From positions 1 through 13,887 of the forward strand of contig JAZRNM010000012.1 of assembly GCA_045648205.1 (NCBI GenBank): DNA of 13,887 nt, read 5' to 3'. This document shows positions 1 through 7,460 of this stretch, one piece after another. Every line of letters starts with the position of its first letter. Positions within the stretch are counted from its first letter, which is position 1. Made by a program: the position numbers and the translations under genes. The notes under the pieces are model-generated. The model was not told where the DNA came from, ran no database searches, and saw nothing but the letters and a program-made list of their open reading frames with translations. This DNA comes from SIG440 sp045648205. GTDB lineage: Bacteria; Bacillota; Clostridia; Monoglobales; Monoglobaceae.

Positions 1-10
1 TTATGCAGGC

Positions 11-141
11 ATAATAGGACCTACTATTTTCCGCCCTTGTTTTTCACTGATTTTCCTTAACCACTTTCCCTTAGAACCCGCGAGAATACTGGATTTTCTC
101 GCATCCGATAGTATATGTAAATATTATAAATCGGCAAACTA
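11..141 (-). repeat. structured intergenic element, copy 1
   Basis: First of two related intergenic elements; the other is at 856-964. Read on the minus strand it starts with TAGTTTGCCGAT, pairs CCGAT with a downstream ATCGG, then forms a 7-bp hairpin (GCGAGAA at 96-102 with TTCTCGC at 80-86 in plus coordinates) followed directly by GGGTTCT. It ends with the conserved block AAAATAGTAGGTCCTATTAT. Copy 1 is longer than copy 2 because of an insertion of about 15 bases before the last block and a few bases in the first stem loop. The hairpin has no U-run after it, so it is not a standard terminator. I do not recognise the family. It could be a small RNA, a leader of a gene lying left of the window, or a mobile palindromic element. 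Confidence 0.65.
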
Positions 142-194
142 ATCTTTTAAATTGTATGGACTTGACACAAACTTCAAATCCTCTCCTTTATTGA

Positions 195-779
195 CTACCA
201 TCCACACTCTCCTTTTAAGAACTCACCAAAGGAAGTGTTAATAGAATCTAAATCAAAGTTATAATAGTAAACATATGCTATTTCTTGTTTTTTGTCAGAA
301 AATCCAACAAACACTAATTTCTTAGGATACATTAAATCGTATTCGTTTACATCTAATACATTAAATTCAAAACCATCGTATTGAAAATGAGGTTCTTTTT
401 CATTCTCGATATATTTCAAAGTATCTGTCTGATAAATAAATTTCTGAGATAAAAGTTCTTTCTCTTTATTGTAGTTTTGATTATCATATGAAACTTTTAG
501 TGTATATGCATCCGACAGCCAGAACAGCATCCTATCATGAAAATGTTTAAAATATAAATCATCGTAATTTCCAAGTTCATCTAATTCGGGAAGAACATCA
601 ACGCTTTCCACAATATCATTGTATTTCTCTATATTGTAACTAACGCTGTTGCCGAATAAAATCCATAGTATCACAAGAGGACATATAACAAACATCAAAA
701 GAAAAACCGAGATAATATTTCTTTTTGCTTTTCGTACTTCTTTCCTTGTTTTTTCATCATTATCAACATAATTATCCAT
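195..779 (-). CDS. hypothetical single-pass membrane protein
   Basis: Unrecognised protein of 194 residues. The N-terminal 20 residues are charged and basic. One hydrophobic helix spans about residues 21-43, so by the positive-inside rule the remaining 150 residues should lie outside the cell. That part is rich in Asp, Glu, Tyr and Phe and shows no catalytic motif I know. I chose the ATG at 779 because GAGGTGG sits four bases upstream of it. The frame stays open for 20 more codons upstream (to a TTG at 839) but without a ribosome binding site. Structured elements lie on both sides of the gene. Size, single membrane anchor and the AT-rich accessory setting would suit an immunity or surface-associated protein, but nothing in the sequence proves this. 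Confidence 0.7.
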   Translation of the reverse strand: MDNYVDNDEKTRKEVRKAKRNIISVFLLMFVICPLVILWILFGNSVSYNIEKYNDIVESVDVLPELDELGNYDDLYFKHFHDRMLFWLSDAYTLKVSYDNQNYNKEKELLSQKFIYQTDTLKYIENEKEPHFQYDGFEFNVLDVNEYDLMYPKKLVFVGFSDKKQEIAYVYYYNFDLDSINTSFGEFLKGECGW

Positions 780-855
780 TATACCACCTCGTTTTAGATA
801 ATATTCCCCATCATCCAACATAATTATTACTCGTGTCAAGACTGGAGAACAGTGA

Positions 856-964
856 ATAATAGGACCTACTATTTTTCACTGTTTTTTGTATCACTTTCCA
901 TCAGAACCCGCAGGAATATTAGATTTTCCTGCCCGATATGTAAATATTTATTATCGGCAAACTA
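856..964 (-). repeat. structured intergenic element, copy 2
   Basis: Second copy of the element at 11-141, lying between two minus-strand genes. On the minus strand it runs from TAGTTTGCCGAT through a shared AATATTTACATA segment to the hairpin GCAGGAA/TTCCTGC (926-932 pairing with 910-916), then GGGTTCT and the closing block AAAATAGTAGGTCCTATTAT. Compared with copy 1, the third and fourth base pairs of the hairpin are changed on both sides (A-T to G-C and G-C to A-T), so pairing is kept while sequence changes. The reading frame that is open in copy 1 is broken by stops here, which argues against a protein-coding origin. It starts about 14 bases after the stop codon of the upstream gene. Confidence 0.68.
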
Positions 965-977
965 TTATATACAAAAA

Positions 978-1496
978 TTATTGTTTATTTATTTTCCAAT
1001 ATGTGTCTGTATTCTTCCCAGCACGATAAATAGCTCCATTTTCAATCAGCATATCCACCGCTACTTTTAATTGAATATCAGTTTTTAAAATATCAATATA
1101 TGAAATTTTGGGGTTCTTTTTTATCACATCAATAATTCTATCATTTTTTGTTAAAAAATCACTTGATAATCCCTTGCCAAAACGCTGCATTTGCTTATAA
1201 ACAACATAGCTAAAATGTTTATGATATATCAATTTTGAAAACAGAGATAATCTTTTAAGATTGATATGATACACTGTTTCTGGATCGGGATATGGTATTT
1301 CAAAATCAGGTTCTGGAATCTCGTTTGAAAAACTTTGCTCATATTCCTTCAAAGATACTAAAACATCTTCTCTCATACATAGCAACTCATTGTATGGTTT
1401 ATATAAATATGATTCTTCCCTTTTACCTTGAATATTTTCTATAAGAGATTTTAACTCCTTAATATATAAATCACTCAAAGAATCATCTCTAAACAA
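978..1496 (-). CDS. hypothetical protein with C-terminal winged helix
   Basis: Unrecognised protein of 172 residues. The first two thirds are charged and mostly helical, with a Pro/Glu/Asp-rich segment around residues 60-75. The last 55 residues look like a winged helix-turn-helix: a helix with a KNPKISY turn, then a second helix and a closing wing ending in DTYWKINKQ. This resembles the C-terminal winged helix attached to many accessory proteins such as Fic proteins, but no Fic motif is present. The start is a TTG at 1496, supported by a perfect AAGGAGG eight bases upstream; there is no better in-frame ATG. A consensus promoter lies about 120 bases upstream, and a structured element follows the stop. 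The function is unknown; DNA binding is possible. Confidence 0.68.
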   Translation of the reverse strand: MFRDDSLSDLYIKELKSLIENIQGKREESYLYKPYNELLCMREDVLVSLKEYEQSFSNEIPEPDFEIPYPDPETVYHINLKRLSLFSKLIYHKHFSYVVYKQMQRFGKGLSSDFLTKNDRIIDVIKKNPKISYIDILKTDIQLKVAVDMLIENGAIYRAGKNTDTYWKINKQ

Positions 1497-1613
1497 TGTA
1501 TACCCTCCTTCACTCTATTTTTCAACACCAATCGACATAATTCGACTTTTGTCAAGTCAGGACCAAAAAATCTATAATTCCAACTCCGTACACAAAGTAT
1601 CATCAATATCGAA

Positions 1614-1642
1614 ATTATATCATGAATTGCCAAAATAGTCAA
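1614..1642 (-). promoter_or_regulatory. sigma-A promoter for the winged-helix gene
   Basis: On the minus strand TTGACT (1637-1642) is followed by a 17-base spacer and TATAAT (1614-1619). The predicted start near 1607 leaves a leader of about 110 bases before the TTG start codon at 1496. That leader contains GGTCCT and a CTTGACA...AATTATGT segment that also occurs upstream of the membrane-protein gene (about 810-840), so the two genes seem to share leader sequence. Confidence 0.72.
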
Positions 1643-1675
1643 TTTCAACATTTCTTAGTACTTTGAAGTTTTTAC

Positions 1676-1712
1676 AGAAAAAAGCACATAGTCCCAAAGG
1701 AACTATGTGCCC
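1676..1712 (-). terminator. Rho-independent terminator of the hydrogenase-fucO operon
   Basis: A nine-pair stem, GCACATAGT with ACTATGTGC (1684-1692 and 1702-1710), plus further inner pairs around a short loop, is followed on the minus strand by six U residues. It lies about ten bases after the fucO stop codon and is the first terminator found after the operon promoter near 7817. Confidence 0.9.
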
Positions 1713-1721
1713 AAATTTTCT

Positions 1722-2870
1722 TTACATAAGCTTAAGATAAAGTTCTTTGATTTCTTCAACGCTTGTTTCCCTGGGATTTCCGGGGCGGCAAGCATCGTCA
1801 AAGGCTGACTGTGCAAGGAAGTCAATATCTTCAGGTTTTACGATTTCTTTGAGGTCAGCAGGAATGCCAACATCGCTCGACAATTTCTTAACTGCTTCAA
1901 TTGCAGCTTTTCTTGCATCTTCAAGGCTCATTTCATCCACTTTTTCAACGCCCATTGCCTTTGCAATATCTCTGTACTTTTCTCCGGTTGCCGGAGCATT
2001 GTATTCCATAACCGTTGGAAGAATAATAGCATTTGCCACACCGTGAGGTGTATCATAGAGAGCACCCAAAGGATGTGCCATTGAGTGAACAATACCAAGG
2101 CCAACGTTTGAGAAGCCCATACCTGCAATGTACTGGCCAAGAGCCATACCTTCTCTTCCTTTGTCTGTGTTGTCCACTGCACCACGGAGACTCTTTGCGA
2201 TGATTTCAATAGCCTTGATGTGGAACATATCACTCAATTCCCAGGCTCCGCCTGTGGTGTAACCTTCAATAGCGTGGGTAAGAGCATCCATACCTGTTGC
2301 AGCAGTTAAACCTTTCGGCATTGTTGCCATCATATCGGGATCCACAACTGCAACAACGGGAATATCGTGCACGTCAACACAAACCATCTTGCGGTTCTTT
2401 TCGCTATCCGTGATAACATAGTTGATTGTTACCTCTGCTGCTGTGCCTGCAGTTGTTGGCACTGCAATGATGGGTGTGCACTTGTTTTTTGTGGGAGCAA
2501 CACCCTCAAGCGAGCGAACATCTGCGAATTCCGGGTTTTCTATTATAATACCGATTGCCTTTGCTGTATCCATTGAAGATCCACCGCCGATTGCAACGAT
2601 GCAATCCGCTCCGCTTGCCTTAAAGCTTTCTACACCAGCCTGAACATTTTCAATTGTAGGATTAGCCTTGATTTCGCTGAAAATTTCATAAGCAATACTT
2701 GCATTATCAAGGATATCTGTAACCTTCTTTGTAACACCGAACTTAATAAGGTCAGGGTCAGAACATACAAAAGCTTTCTTAAATCCTCTTGCCTTAATTT
2801 CGGTTGCAATTTCTGCTATTGCACCTTTGCCGTGATAACTTGTTTCATTGAGTACAAATCTGTTTGCCAT
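1722..2870 (-). CDS. fucO: lactaldehyde reductase (iron-containing alcohol dehydrogenase)
   Basis: Reduces lactaldehyde to 1,2-propanediol with NADH in the cytoplasm, the usual last step of fucose or rhamnose fermentation. The protein of 382 residues matches the family length and strongly resembles Escherichia coli FucO along its whole length, including the start MANRFVLNET, the nucleotide-binding GGGS at 95-98, and PTTAGTAAEVTINYV at 138-152. The iron ligands correspond to Asp195, His199, His262 and His276 (MDALTHA, VHSMAHPLG, TPHG). I chose the ATG at 2870 because AAGGAG lies about nine bases upstream; an in-frame ATG at 2879 would sit on top of that site. It is the last gene of the hydrogenase operon, 38 bases after the hydrogenase stop. 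No fucose or rhamnose catabolic gene is in the window, so the source of lactaldehyde is unknown and a broader alcohol substrate range is possible. Confidence 0.92.
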   Translation of the reverse strand: MANRFVLNETSYHGKGAIAEIATEIKARGFKKAFVCSDPDLIKFGVTKKVTDILDNASIAYEIFSEIKANPTIENVQAGVESFKASGADCIVAIGGGSSMDTAKAIGIIIENPEFADVRSLEGVAPTKNKCTPIIAVPTTAGTAAEVTINYVITDSEKNRKMVCVDVHDIPVVAVVDPDMMATMPKGLTAATGMDALTHAIEGYTTGGAWELSDMFHIKAIEIIAKSLRGAVDNTDKGREGMALGQYIAGMGFSNVGLGIVHSMAHPLGALYDTPHGVANAIILPTVMEYNAPATGEKYRDIAKAMGVEKVDEMSLEDARKAAIEAVKKLSSDVGIPADLKEIVKPEDIDFLAQSAFDDACRPGNPRETSVEEIKELYLKLM

Positions 2871-2908
2871 TTTACACATCTCCTTTTTTTATATTATATA
2901 ATTTTACG

Positions 2909-4330
2909 TTATTTTAATACCGAGACAGCATCTGAGATTGTTTTTTCAAAAGCTTCTCTGCCATATTTATCAACTTCGGCTTTGTTCTTTTCACCGTGTG
3001 TAAGGCATCCTGCACCACCGATGCAACCACCGATGCAAGCCATACCTTCAATGAAGTTGGCATCCAAAACATTCTTGCTCTTTTTGAGGAGTGCCATTTT
3101 GCATTCTTCAATGCCATCACACGGAATTGCTTTCAAATCAAAATCAATATTCTGTTCCTTTAACCCTTGTGCAACTGCATCAGAAAGACCTCCTGAGCGG
3201 GCAAATATTCTTCCAAAATAAGATGCATTGTCCAGAACATCTTCGTCAAGGGTTGTAATATCAACATCCTTACTGTCGAAAAGAGCCTGAAGCTCCTCAA
3301 AGGTCATAACCGCATCCACATAAGGCTTAACCTCTTCAAGCTGCGCCTCTGCTTTTTTTGCAGTACAGGGTCCGATAAACACAACCTTTGCACCCGAATC
3401 TGTATCCTTGATATATTTTGCAAGTGTCGCCATTGGCGAAAGGTTGTGGGAAATATATTGCACCAAATCAGGGAATGCAGATTTTACATATGTCACAAAG
3501 GCAGGACAACATGAGCTTGTCAAAAATCCTTTTTCGCTGAGTTCCCTTGATTCACTTTGTGCCACCATATCAGCTCCAAGTGCCGCCTCAACAACCGTGA
3601 AGAAACCAAGCTCTTTCAAGCCCTTAATCACCTGACCAAGCTTTGCATAAGTGAACTGGCTCGAAATTGAAGGCGCCACCATAGCATAAACCTTATATTT
3701 TTTGTTATTGTCGCTTTTCTTGATGAGGTCAACTACATCGAGTATATAAGATTTATCCATAATAGCACCGAATGGGCACTGATAAACACAAGCACCGCAA
3801 GCAGTACATTTGCTGTTGTCAATTGAAGCAGCGTTATCCTCATTAATAGAAATAGCCTTGATTTTGCAGGCATTCTGACAAGGGCGTTTGCGGTTTACAA
3901 TAGCTGAATAAGGACAAACCTTTGCACACTGACCGCATTCAACACATTTTGATTTGTCAATATGTGCCACATGGTTGCGGTCAAAAGAAATTGCACCACG
4001 CTTGCACACATCCTCACATCTGTGAGCAAGACAACCTCTGCAGGAATCGGTTACTTCATAGCCGGCTGCCGGACACTCATCACAAGCAATATCAATAACT
4101 TCAATCACATTGGGATTTTCCTTGTCACCACCCATTGCAATTTTGACACGTTCTGAAAGAATTGCACGTTCCTTATAAACACAGCAACGCATTGTTGAAG
4201 TCTTTCCCGGAACGATTGTTGTTGGTATTTCCAACACCTTTTCAAGAAGTGTATCTTTCCAGGCCTCTCTTGCGACCTCTCGCAGCACTTTATATTTCAA
4301 ATACTGAACTTTGGTATCAAATTTTCTCAT
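2909..4330 (-). CDS. [FeFe] hydrogenase, group B-like monomeric type
   Basis: Catalyses reversible H2 formation, most likely with ferredoxin as electron donor, in the cytoplasm. The protein has 473 residues. A Cys-rich N-terminal part (about 83-185) carries CRGC at 97-100, ferredoxin-type CVECGQC at 129-135 with Cys139, and CTACGAC at 175-181 with Cys185. The H-cluster domain follows, with the three signature loops TSSCCPAF (Cys274, Cys275), GPCTAKK (Cys322) and EGMACIGGCIGGAGC (Cys432, Cys436). All four H-cluster Cys ligands are present, as is the Cys next to the first ligand used for proton transfer. The L2 loop with GPC instead of MPC and the L3 ending in GAGC fit group B rather than group A enzymes. 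AAGGAG lies eight bases before the ATG. It follows the phosphatase gene by 12 bases and precedes fucO. No maturation genes (hydEFG) are in the window. Confidence 0.9.
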   Translation of the reverse strand: MRKFDTKVQYLKYKVLREVAREAWKDTLLEKVLEIPTTIVPGKTSTMRCCVYKERAILSERVKIAMGGDKENPNVIEVIDIACDECPAAGYEVTDSCRGCLAHRCEDVCKRGAISFDRNHVAHIDKSKCVECGQCAKVCPYSAIVNRKRPCQNACKIKAISINEDNAASIDNSKCTACGACVYQCPFGAIMDKSYILDVVDLIKKSDNNKKYKVYAMVAPSISSQFTYAKLGQVIKGLKELGFFTVVEAALGADMVAQSESRELSEKGFLTSSCCPAFVTYVKSAFPDLVQYISHNLSPMATLAKYIKDTDSGAKVVFIGPCTAKKAEAQLEEVKPYVDAVMTFEELQALFDSKDVDITTLDEDVLDNASYFGRIFARSGGLSDAVAQGLKEQNIDFDLKAIPCDGIEECKMALLKKSKNVLDANFIEGMACIGGCIGGAGCLTHGEKNKAEVDKYGREAFEKTISDAVSVLK

Positions 4331-4342
4331 TGTTAAAACTCC

Positions 4343-5515
4343 TTAAAAATAACTCACTTTAATTCTTTTTCCCATCATTTTGGGACACTTTGAAAGCTCC
4401 TCAACCAAATTCATTTTAATGCTGAAATTTATGGGCAAATCAGGGTTCTGATGTGCGGGATTTATAGCACGACCAACATAGAAATTTATATCAGTTGCTT
4501 CTTCAAACAAAAGCTGACAGATAAGCGATGCACCGTCTCTGCTATAGTTCCAATGCTCATACATTCCGTTTTCACCCAAATAATCATTGGCATATTCCAA
4601 AACCCGGTTCACTGTGATGACACCTTCTGTTACCAAATCAACACCTTCAAGCTGTGCAATCGGAGGAATATCTGACTTTTCAAAGTTAAGTGTTGCCTGA
4701 AGCGGTTTTCTCAAATATTTCGCCGCAATTGAAGATGTTGTTCCACCACAGATGATATGTTTTCCTTCTTTCGAGAAGAAAAGGGACATCATTCTGTCGC
4801 AATCATCACGATTGGAAGGCGGTCCGAAAAGAATATTCATGGGTTCTCTCTTTCTGATTTTGACTATGCAGGCAGTTGCATCATCACCGGGTTTTTGGCC
4901 ATAGAGCTTGTAAACCTCATCTACAAGGAGCGTAGAAAGGTTTTTCGCAGTAAGCCCGCTCACTGACATAGTTTCCATAAATTCAATTATCTCTTCACGC
5001 TTCCAACCAAAGTTGTATGCCATACCAATTCCGGCATGAGGACAACCATCACTCATCGCTATGAAAATATCACCCTCCTCCAAACGAATAGTTGACTTGT
5101 ATATTTTCTTTCCGTCAATATTCATTTCGGTTTTGGGATAATCATAGTTTTTGTTATCACGAAGAACAATGGCATGCGGATTATCATACTGAATGATTTC
5201 GGCAGTTTCGTTGTTGATAAGATGCATAATTGTAAATGTCGAATATGCAACTCCACGAACTGAGCAAACGGGAAGTGTTGCCGCAATGGTTGACACACAT
5301 TCCTCAATGGGAAGCCCTGCCGCCATCATGGTTGAAATGATTTTTGAAGTAAGGGTGGATAATATACTAGCCTTAACACCGCTCCCAAGTCCGTCTGCAA
5401 GAACTATAACTGTTGAATTTTCATTTTGCTCTACAATCTCAACATGGTCTCCGCAAAGCTGTTCACCGTAATGGTTGATGCTTTTCCAGCCAATATCTGC
5501 ACATAAATCATTCAT
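4343..5515 (-). CDS. SpoIIE-family PP2C phosphatase with extra C-terminal domain
   Basis: Predicted metal-dependent Ser/Thr phosphatase of 390 residues. The SpoIIE/PP2C domain covers about residues 1-222. Likely metal-binding acids are in CGD (Asp23), the DGLGSG motif (Asp41), SDG (Asp156) and GDDATA (Asp211, Asp212). Known SpoIIE phosphatases remove phosphate from STAS-type anti-anti-sigma proteins; no such partner is in the window. Residues 225-390 form an additional domain that I do not recognise, with a Gly-rich ICGGTTSSIAA segment and alternating strands and helices. The gene overlaps the end of the PAS hydrogenase gene by eight bases and has AAAGGAG about ten bases before its ATG, so the two are probably co-translated. 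Phosphatases next to PAS-type [FeFe] hydrogenases are typical of the group C3 sensory class, which supports a signalling job. Confidence 0.88.
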   Translation of the reverse strand: MNDLCADIGWKSINHYGEQLCGDHVEIVEQNENSTVIVLADGLGSGVKASILSTLTSKIISTMMAAGLPIEECVSTIAATLPVCSVRGVAYSTFTIMHLINNETAEIIQYDNPHAIVLRDNKNYDYPKTEMNIDGKKIYKSTIRLEEGDIFIAMSDGCPHAGIGMAYNFGWKREEIIEFMETMSVSGLTAKNLSTLLVDEVYKLYGQKPGDDATACIVKIRKREPMNILFGPPSNRDDCDRMMSLFFSKEGKHIICGGTTSSIAAKYLRKPLQATLNFEKSDIPPIAQLEGVDLVTEGVITVNRVLEYANDYLGENGMYEHWNYSRDGASLICQLLFEEATDINFYVGRAINPAHQNPDLPINFSIKMNLVEELSKCPKMMGKRIKVSYF

Positions 5516-7187
5516 CTTGTATTGACTCCTTTAATTTTGCAAGAGCAATTTTGGTTTCTGCGGCTGTTTCACCGAGAAGTGATGCAATTTCCTGAACAAT
5601 ACGCATCTGCTTGTCAACAACCTTGTCCGCAACCTCAACAGTCTGACGGCTTATGCTTTCTTTCTTTTCACGCGCGTTTTGCTCATCGGTAATATCACGC
5701 ATAATACCGATGAGAAGATGTGAATCTTTGTCATACACAACAGATTGCTCTACATAGCGCTTGTATTCAGCAAGATATACTTTTTTGTTTCTTATATCTC
5801 TGCCTGTGTTCTTCGCCTCTATGAAATCTCTCGGATCCATAATGCGAACAACCAAATCACCAAGCACATCTGCACTTGAACGGATATTCATTATATTTCT
5901 TGCCGCTTCGTTTATCTGCTGCACTTCCAGTTCTTCATTGAGAACAATAAGGCCGTTGGGTGTATTCTTAACTATGGTATCAGAAAAGCTTTCTGCCTTA
6001 TCCTTGAGGAATGGCAAACACATTGAAATTTCTGCTTTGCCCTGACAAATAGCAATGGCTTTTTCGCGACAGGTATTGTATCCGCAGGAACCGCAGTTGA
6101 GTTCATCAGAAGGTTTAAACTTGCCCATCTGGCGGAGAACATTGTAAATCTCGGTTTCGGACGGAGTCTGCAGTCTGTGTTCGATATAAGAAAACTGCTT
6201 TTTCAGTTCCATAATTTCAGGCTGAGCCACATCAAAGTCTTTATTTCCTGCGTAATTTGCTATGGTAATGAAATCTTTTATGGGTGCTGTGCGGTGATAT
6301 TTTTCCATAACAGGTCCACCGATACAGCTTCCGCTGCATGCCGACATTTCAATAAAGCACTTGTGAATTTTTCCGCTTTCTATATCTTTTAATGCATCAA
6401 TGCAGTTTTCAATCCCGTCAAGTGCCATATATGTATATCCTGAAATGCTTGGCTCCATTGTTTTCAGAATTCCGCCCGTTGTGGGGAAGAATCTTGCACG
6501 GCTTTCCTCATTGAAATCCATATCTGCTTTCAGTTCAATATTTTCCTCTTTTAACCAATTTGTGAGTTCCTCAAATGTCAGAACTGCATCAACAATGCCT
6601 TCGTAATGTTCGGCTTCGTCTTTTTTTGCCACACAAGGTCCAATGAACACAGTCTTTGCCTGGGGAAATCTCTTTTTTATGTCGAGGCAATGTGCTTGCA
6701 TAGGAGAAACAACATCTGCCAAATATTCAAGCTCTGCCGGGAAGTATTTCTGTATAAGCAAATTGACAGAATGACAACAGGAAGAAATAACAATGTCACG
6801 TTCGTCCTCGCGAAGCATTCTCTCATATTCTTTTTTCACGATTGTTGCACCAATCGCTGTTTCTTCAACCTCATAAAAACCAAGTTTTTGAAGGGCATCA
6901 CGCATTGCATTTATTCCCACACCTTCATAGTTTGCAACAAAAGATGGTGCCAGACTTACAACAACGGGTTCGCCGCTTTGCAACAATACCTTTGCCTTTT
7001 CGGTTTCGTCAACAATCTGTTTTGCATTCTGAGGACAAACAACAAAACACTGTCCGCACAAAATACATTCATTTCCGATAATATGTGCCTGGTTGCCGGA
7101 AAAACGAATTGCTTTGACGGGGCAGTGACGAATGCACTTATAACAGTTTTTGCAATTTGACTTTTTTAATGTTAAACAGTTTGGCAT
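5508..7187 (-). CDS. sensory-type [FeFe] hydrogenase with PAS domain (group C-like)
   Basis: Predicted redox or H2 sensor of 559 residues. Two ferredoxin [4Fe-4S] motifs come first (Cys12, 15, 18, 22 and Cys41, 44, 47, 51). The H-cluster domain covers about 70-330 with SSCCHS (Cys137, Cys138), GPCVAKKDE (Cys185) and EMSACSGSC (Cys284, Cys288). A further Cys cluster at 365-390 (CGSCGYNTC, then Cys381 and Cys390) resembles the [4Fe-4S] domain shared with RnfB and corrinoid proteins. A PAS domain follows at about 400-505, with the end motif GIMRDITDEQ, then a charged helical tail likely to form a coiled coil. There is no kinase domain, so output must pass through another protein, most simply the overlapping phosphatase. 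The first loop has His where Pro is usual. The ATG shares a base with the stop of the preceding gene (TAATG), with GGGAGGAG upstream. Confidence 0.9.
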   Translation of the reverse strand: MPNCLTLKKSNCKNCYKCIRHCPVKAIRFSGNQAHIIGNECILCGQCFVVCPQNAKQIVDETEKAKVLLQSGEPVVVSLAPSFVANYEGVGINAMRDALQKLGFYEVEETAIGATIVKKEYERMLREDERDIVISSCCHSVNLLIQKYFPAELEYLADVVSPMQAHCLDIKKRFPQAKTVFIGPCVAKKDEAEHYEGIVDAVLTFEELTNWLKEENIELKADMDFNEESRARFFPTTGGILKTMEPSISGYTYMALDGIENCIDALKDIESGKIHKCFIEMSACSGSCIGGPVMEKYHRTAPIKDFITIANYAGNKDFDVAQPEIMELKKQFSYIEHRLQTPSETEIYNVLRQMGKFKPSDELNCGSCGYNTCREKAIAICQGKAEISMCLPFLKDKAESFSDTIVKNTPNGLIVLNEELEVQQINEAARNIMNIRSSADVLGDLVVRIMDPRDFIEAKNTGRDIRNKKVYLAEYKRYVEQSVVYDKDSHLLIGIMRDITDEQNAREKKESISRQTVEVADKVVDKQMRIVQEIASLLGETAAETKIALAKLKESIQDE

Positions 7188-7453
7188 TACGCTCTCCTCC
7201 CTTCGTTTTCCAATGCTGAAAGCACTTTGCTCTCAAAAAATTCCTTAAAATTCTCGCGAGTTATTCCAACATGAATTTCATCGTCCACCTGAACAGTTAC
7301 ACCGAATCTGTTACACTTGCCAATGCAAAAGCTGCCTGCAAGTGTAATTTCATCTTCAAGATTATGTTCCTGGATTGCCTTTGTAAGTAATTCAACGATT
7401 TCAGGTGAACCCTTCAAATGGCAAGAACTGCCAACACAAATTTGAATAATCAT
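7187..7453 (-). CDS. thioredoxin-fold [2Fe-2S] protein (NuoE C-terminal type)
   Basis: Small electron-transfer protein of 88 residues. The [2Fe-2S] ligands are in the family arrangement: Cys6 and Cys11 in CVGSSCH, then Cys43 and Cys47 in CIGKC. The fold matches the thioredoxin-like ferredoxin domain found in NuoE and in hydrogenase HydC/HndA subunits, but here it stands alone without the NuoE helical N-terminus. It probably carries electrons to or from the PAS hydrogenase encoded directly downstream, whose start codon overlaps its stop. AAAGGTG upstream of the ATG lies inside the end of the preceding gene, seven bases away. The protein is a paralogue of the next small gene at 7461-7700. Confidence 0.88.
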   Translation of the reverse strand: MIIQICVGSSCHLKGSPEIVELLTKAIQEHNLEDEITLAGSFCIGKCNRFGVTVQVDDEIHVGITRENFKEFFESKVLSALENEGRRA

Positions 7454-7460
7454 ATCACTC

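Noticed and set aside
80..102. The element hairpin as a Rho-independent terminator or a group II intron domain V.
   Set aside because: No U-run follows the stem in either copy, and the catalytic AGC triad and tetraloop of domain V are absent, as is a reverse transcriptase gene.
159..842. Short inverted repeat GACTTGACAC (159-168) and GTGTCAAGAC (833-842) flanking the membrane-protein gene, like transposon ends.
   Set aside because: Ten bases with one mismatch and no target duplication or transposase; the right copy is part of the leader shared with the other gene.
1475..1603. A 42-codon minus-strand open frame in the leader of the winged-helix gene.
   Set aside because: It has no ribosome binding site, begins within a few bases of the predicted transcription start, and overlaps the real gene in another frame.
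6606..7160. Long plus-strand open frame antisense to the PAS hydrogenase.
   Set aside because: It lacks a ribosome binding site and a protein-like composition; the opposite strand encodes a complete set of hydrogenase motifs.
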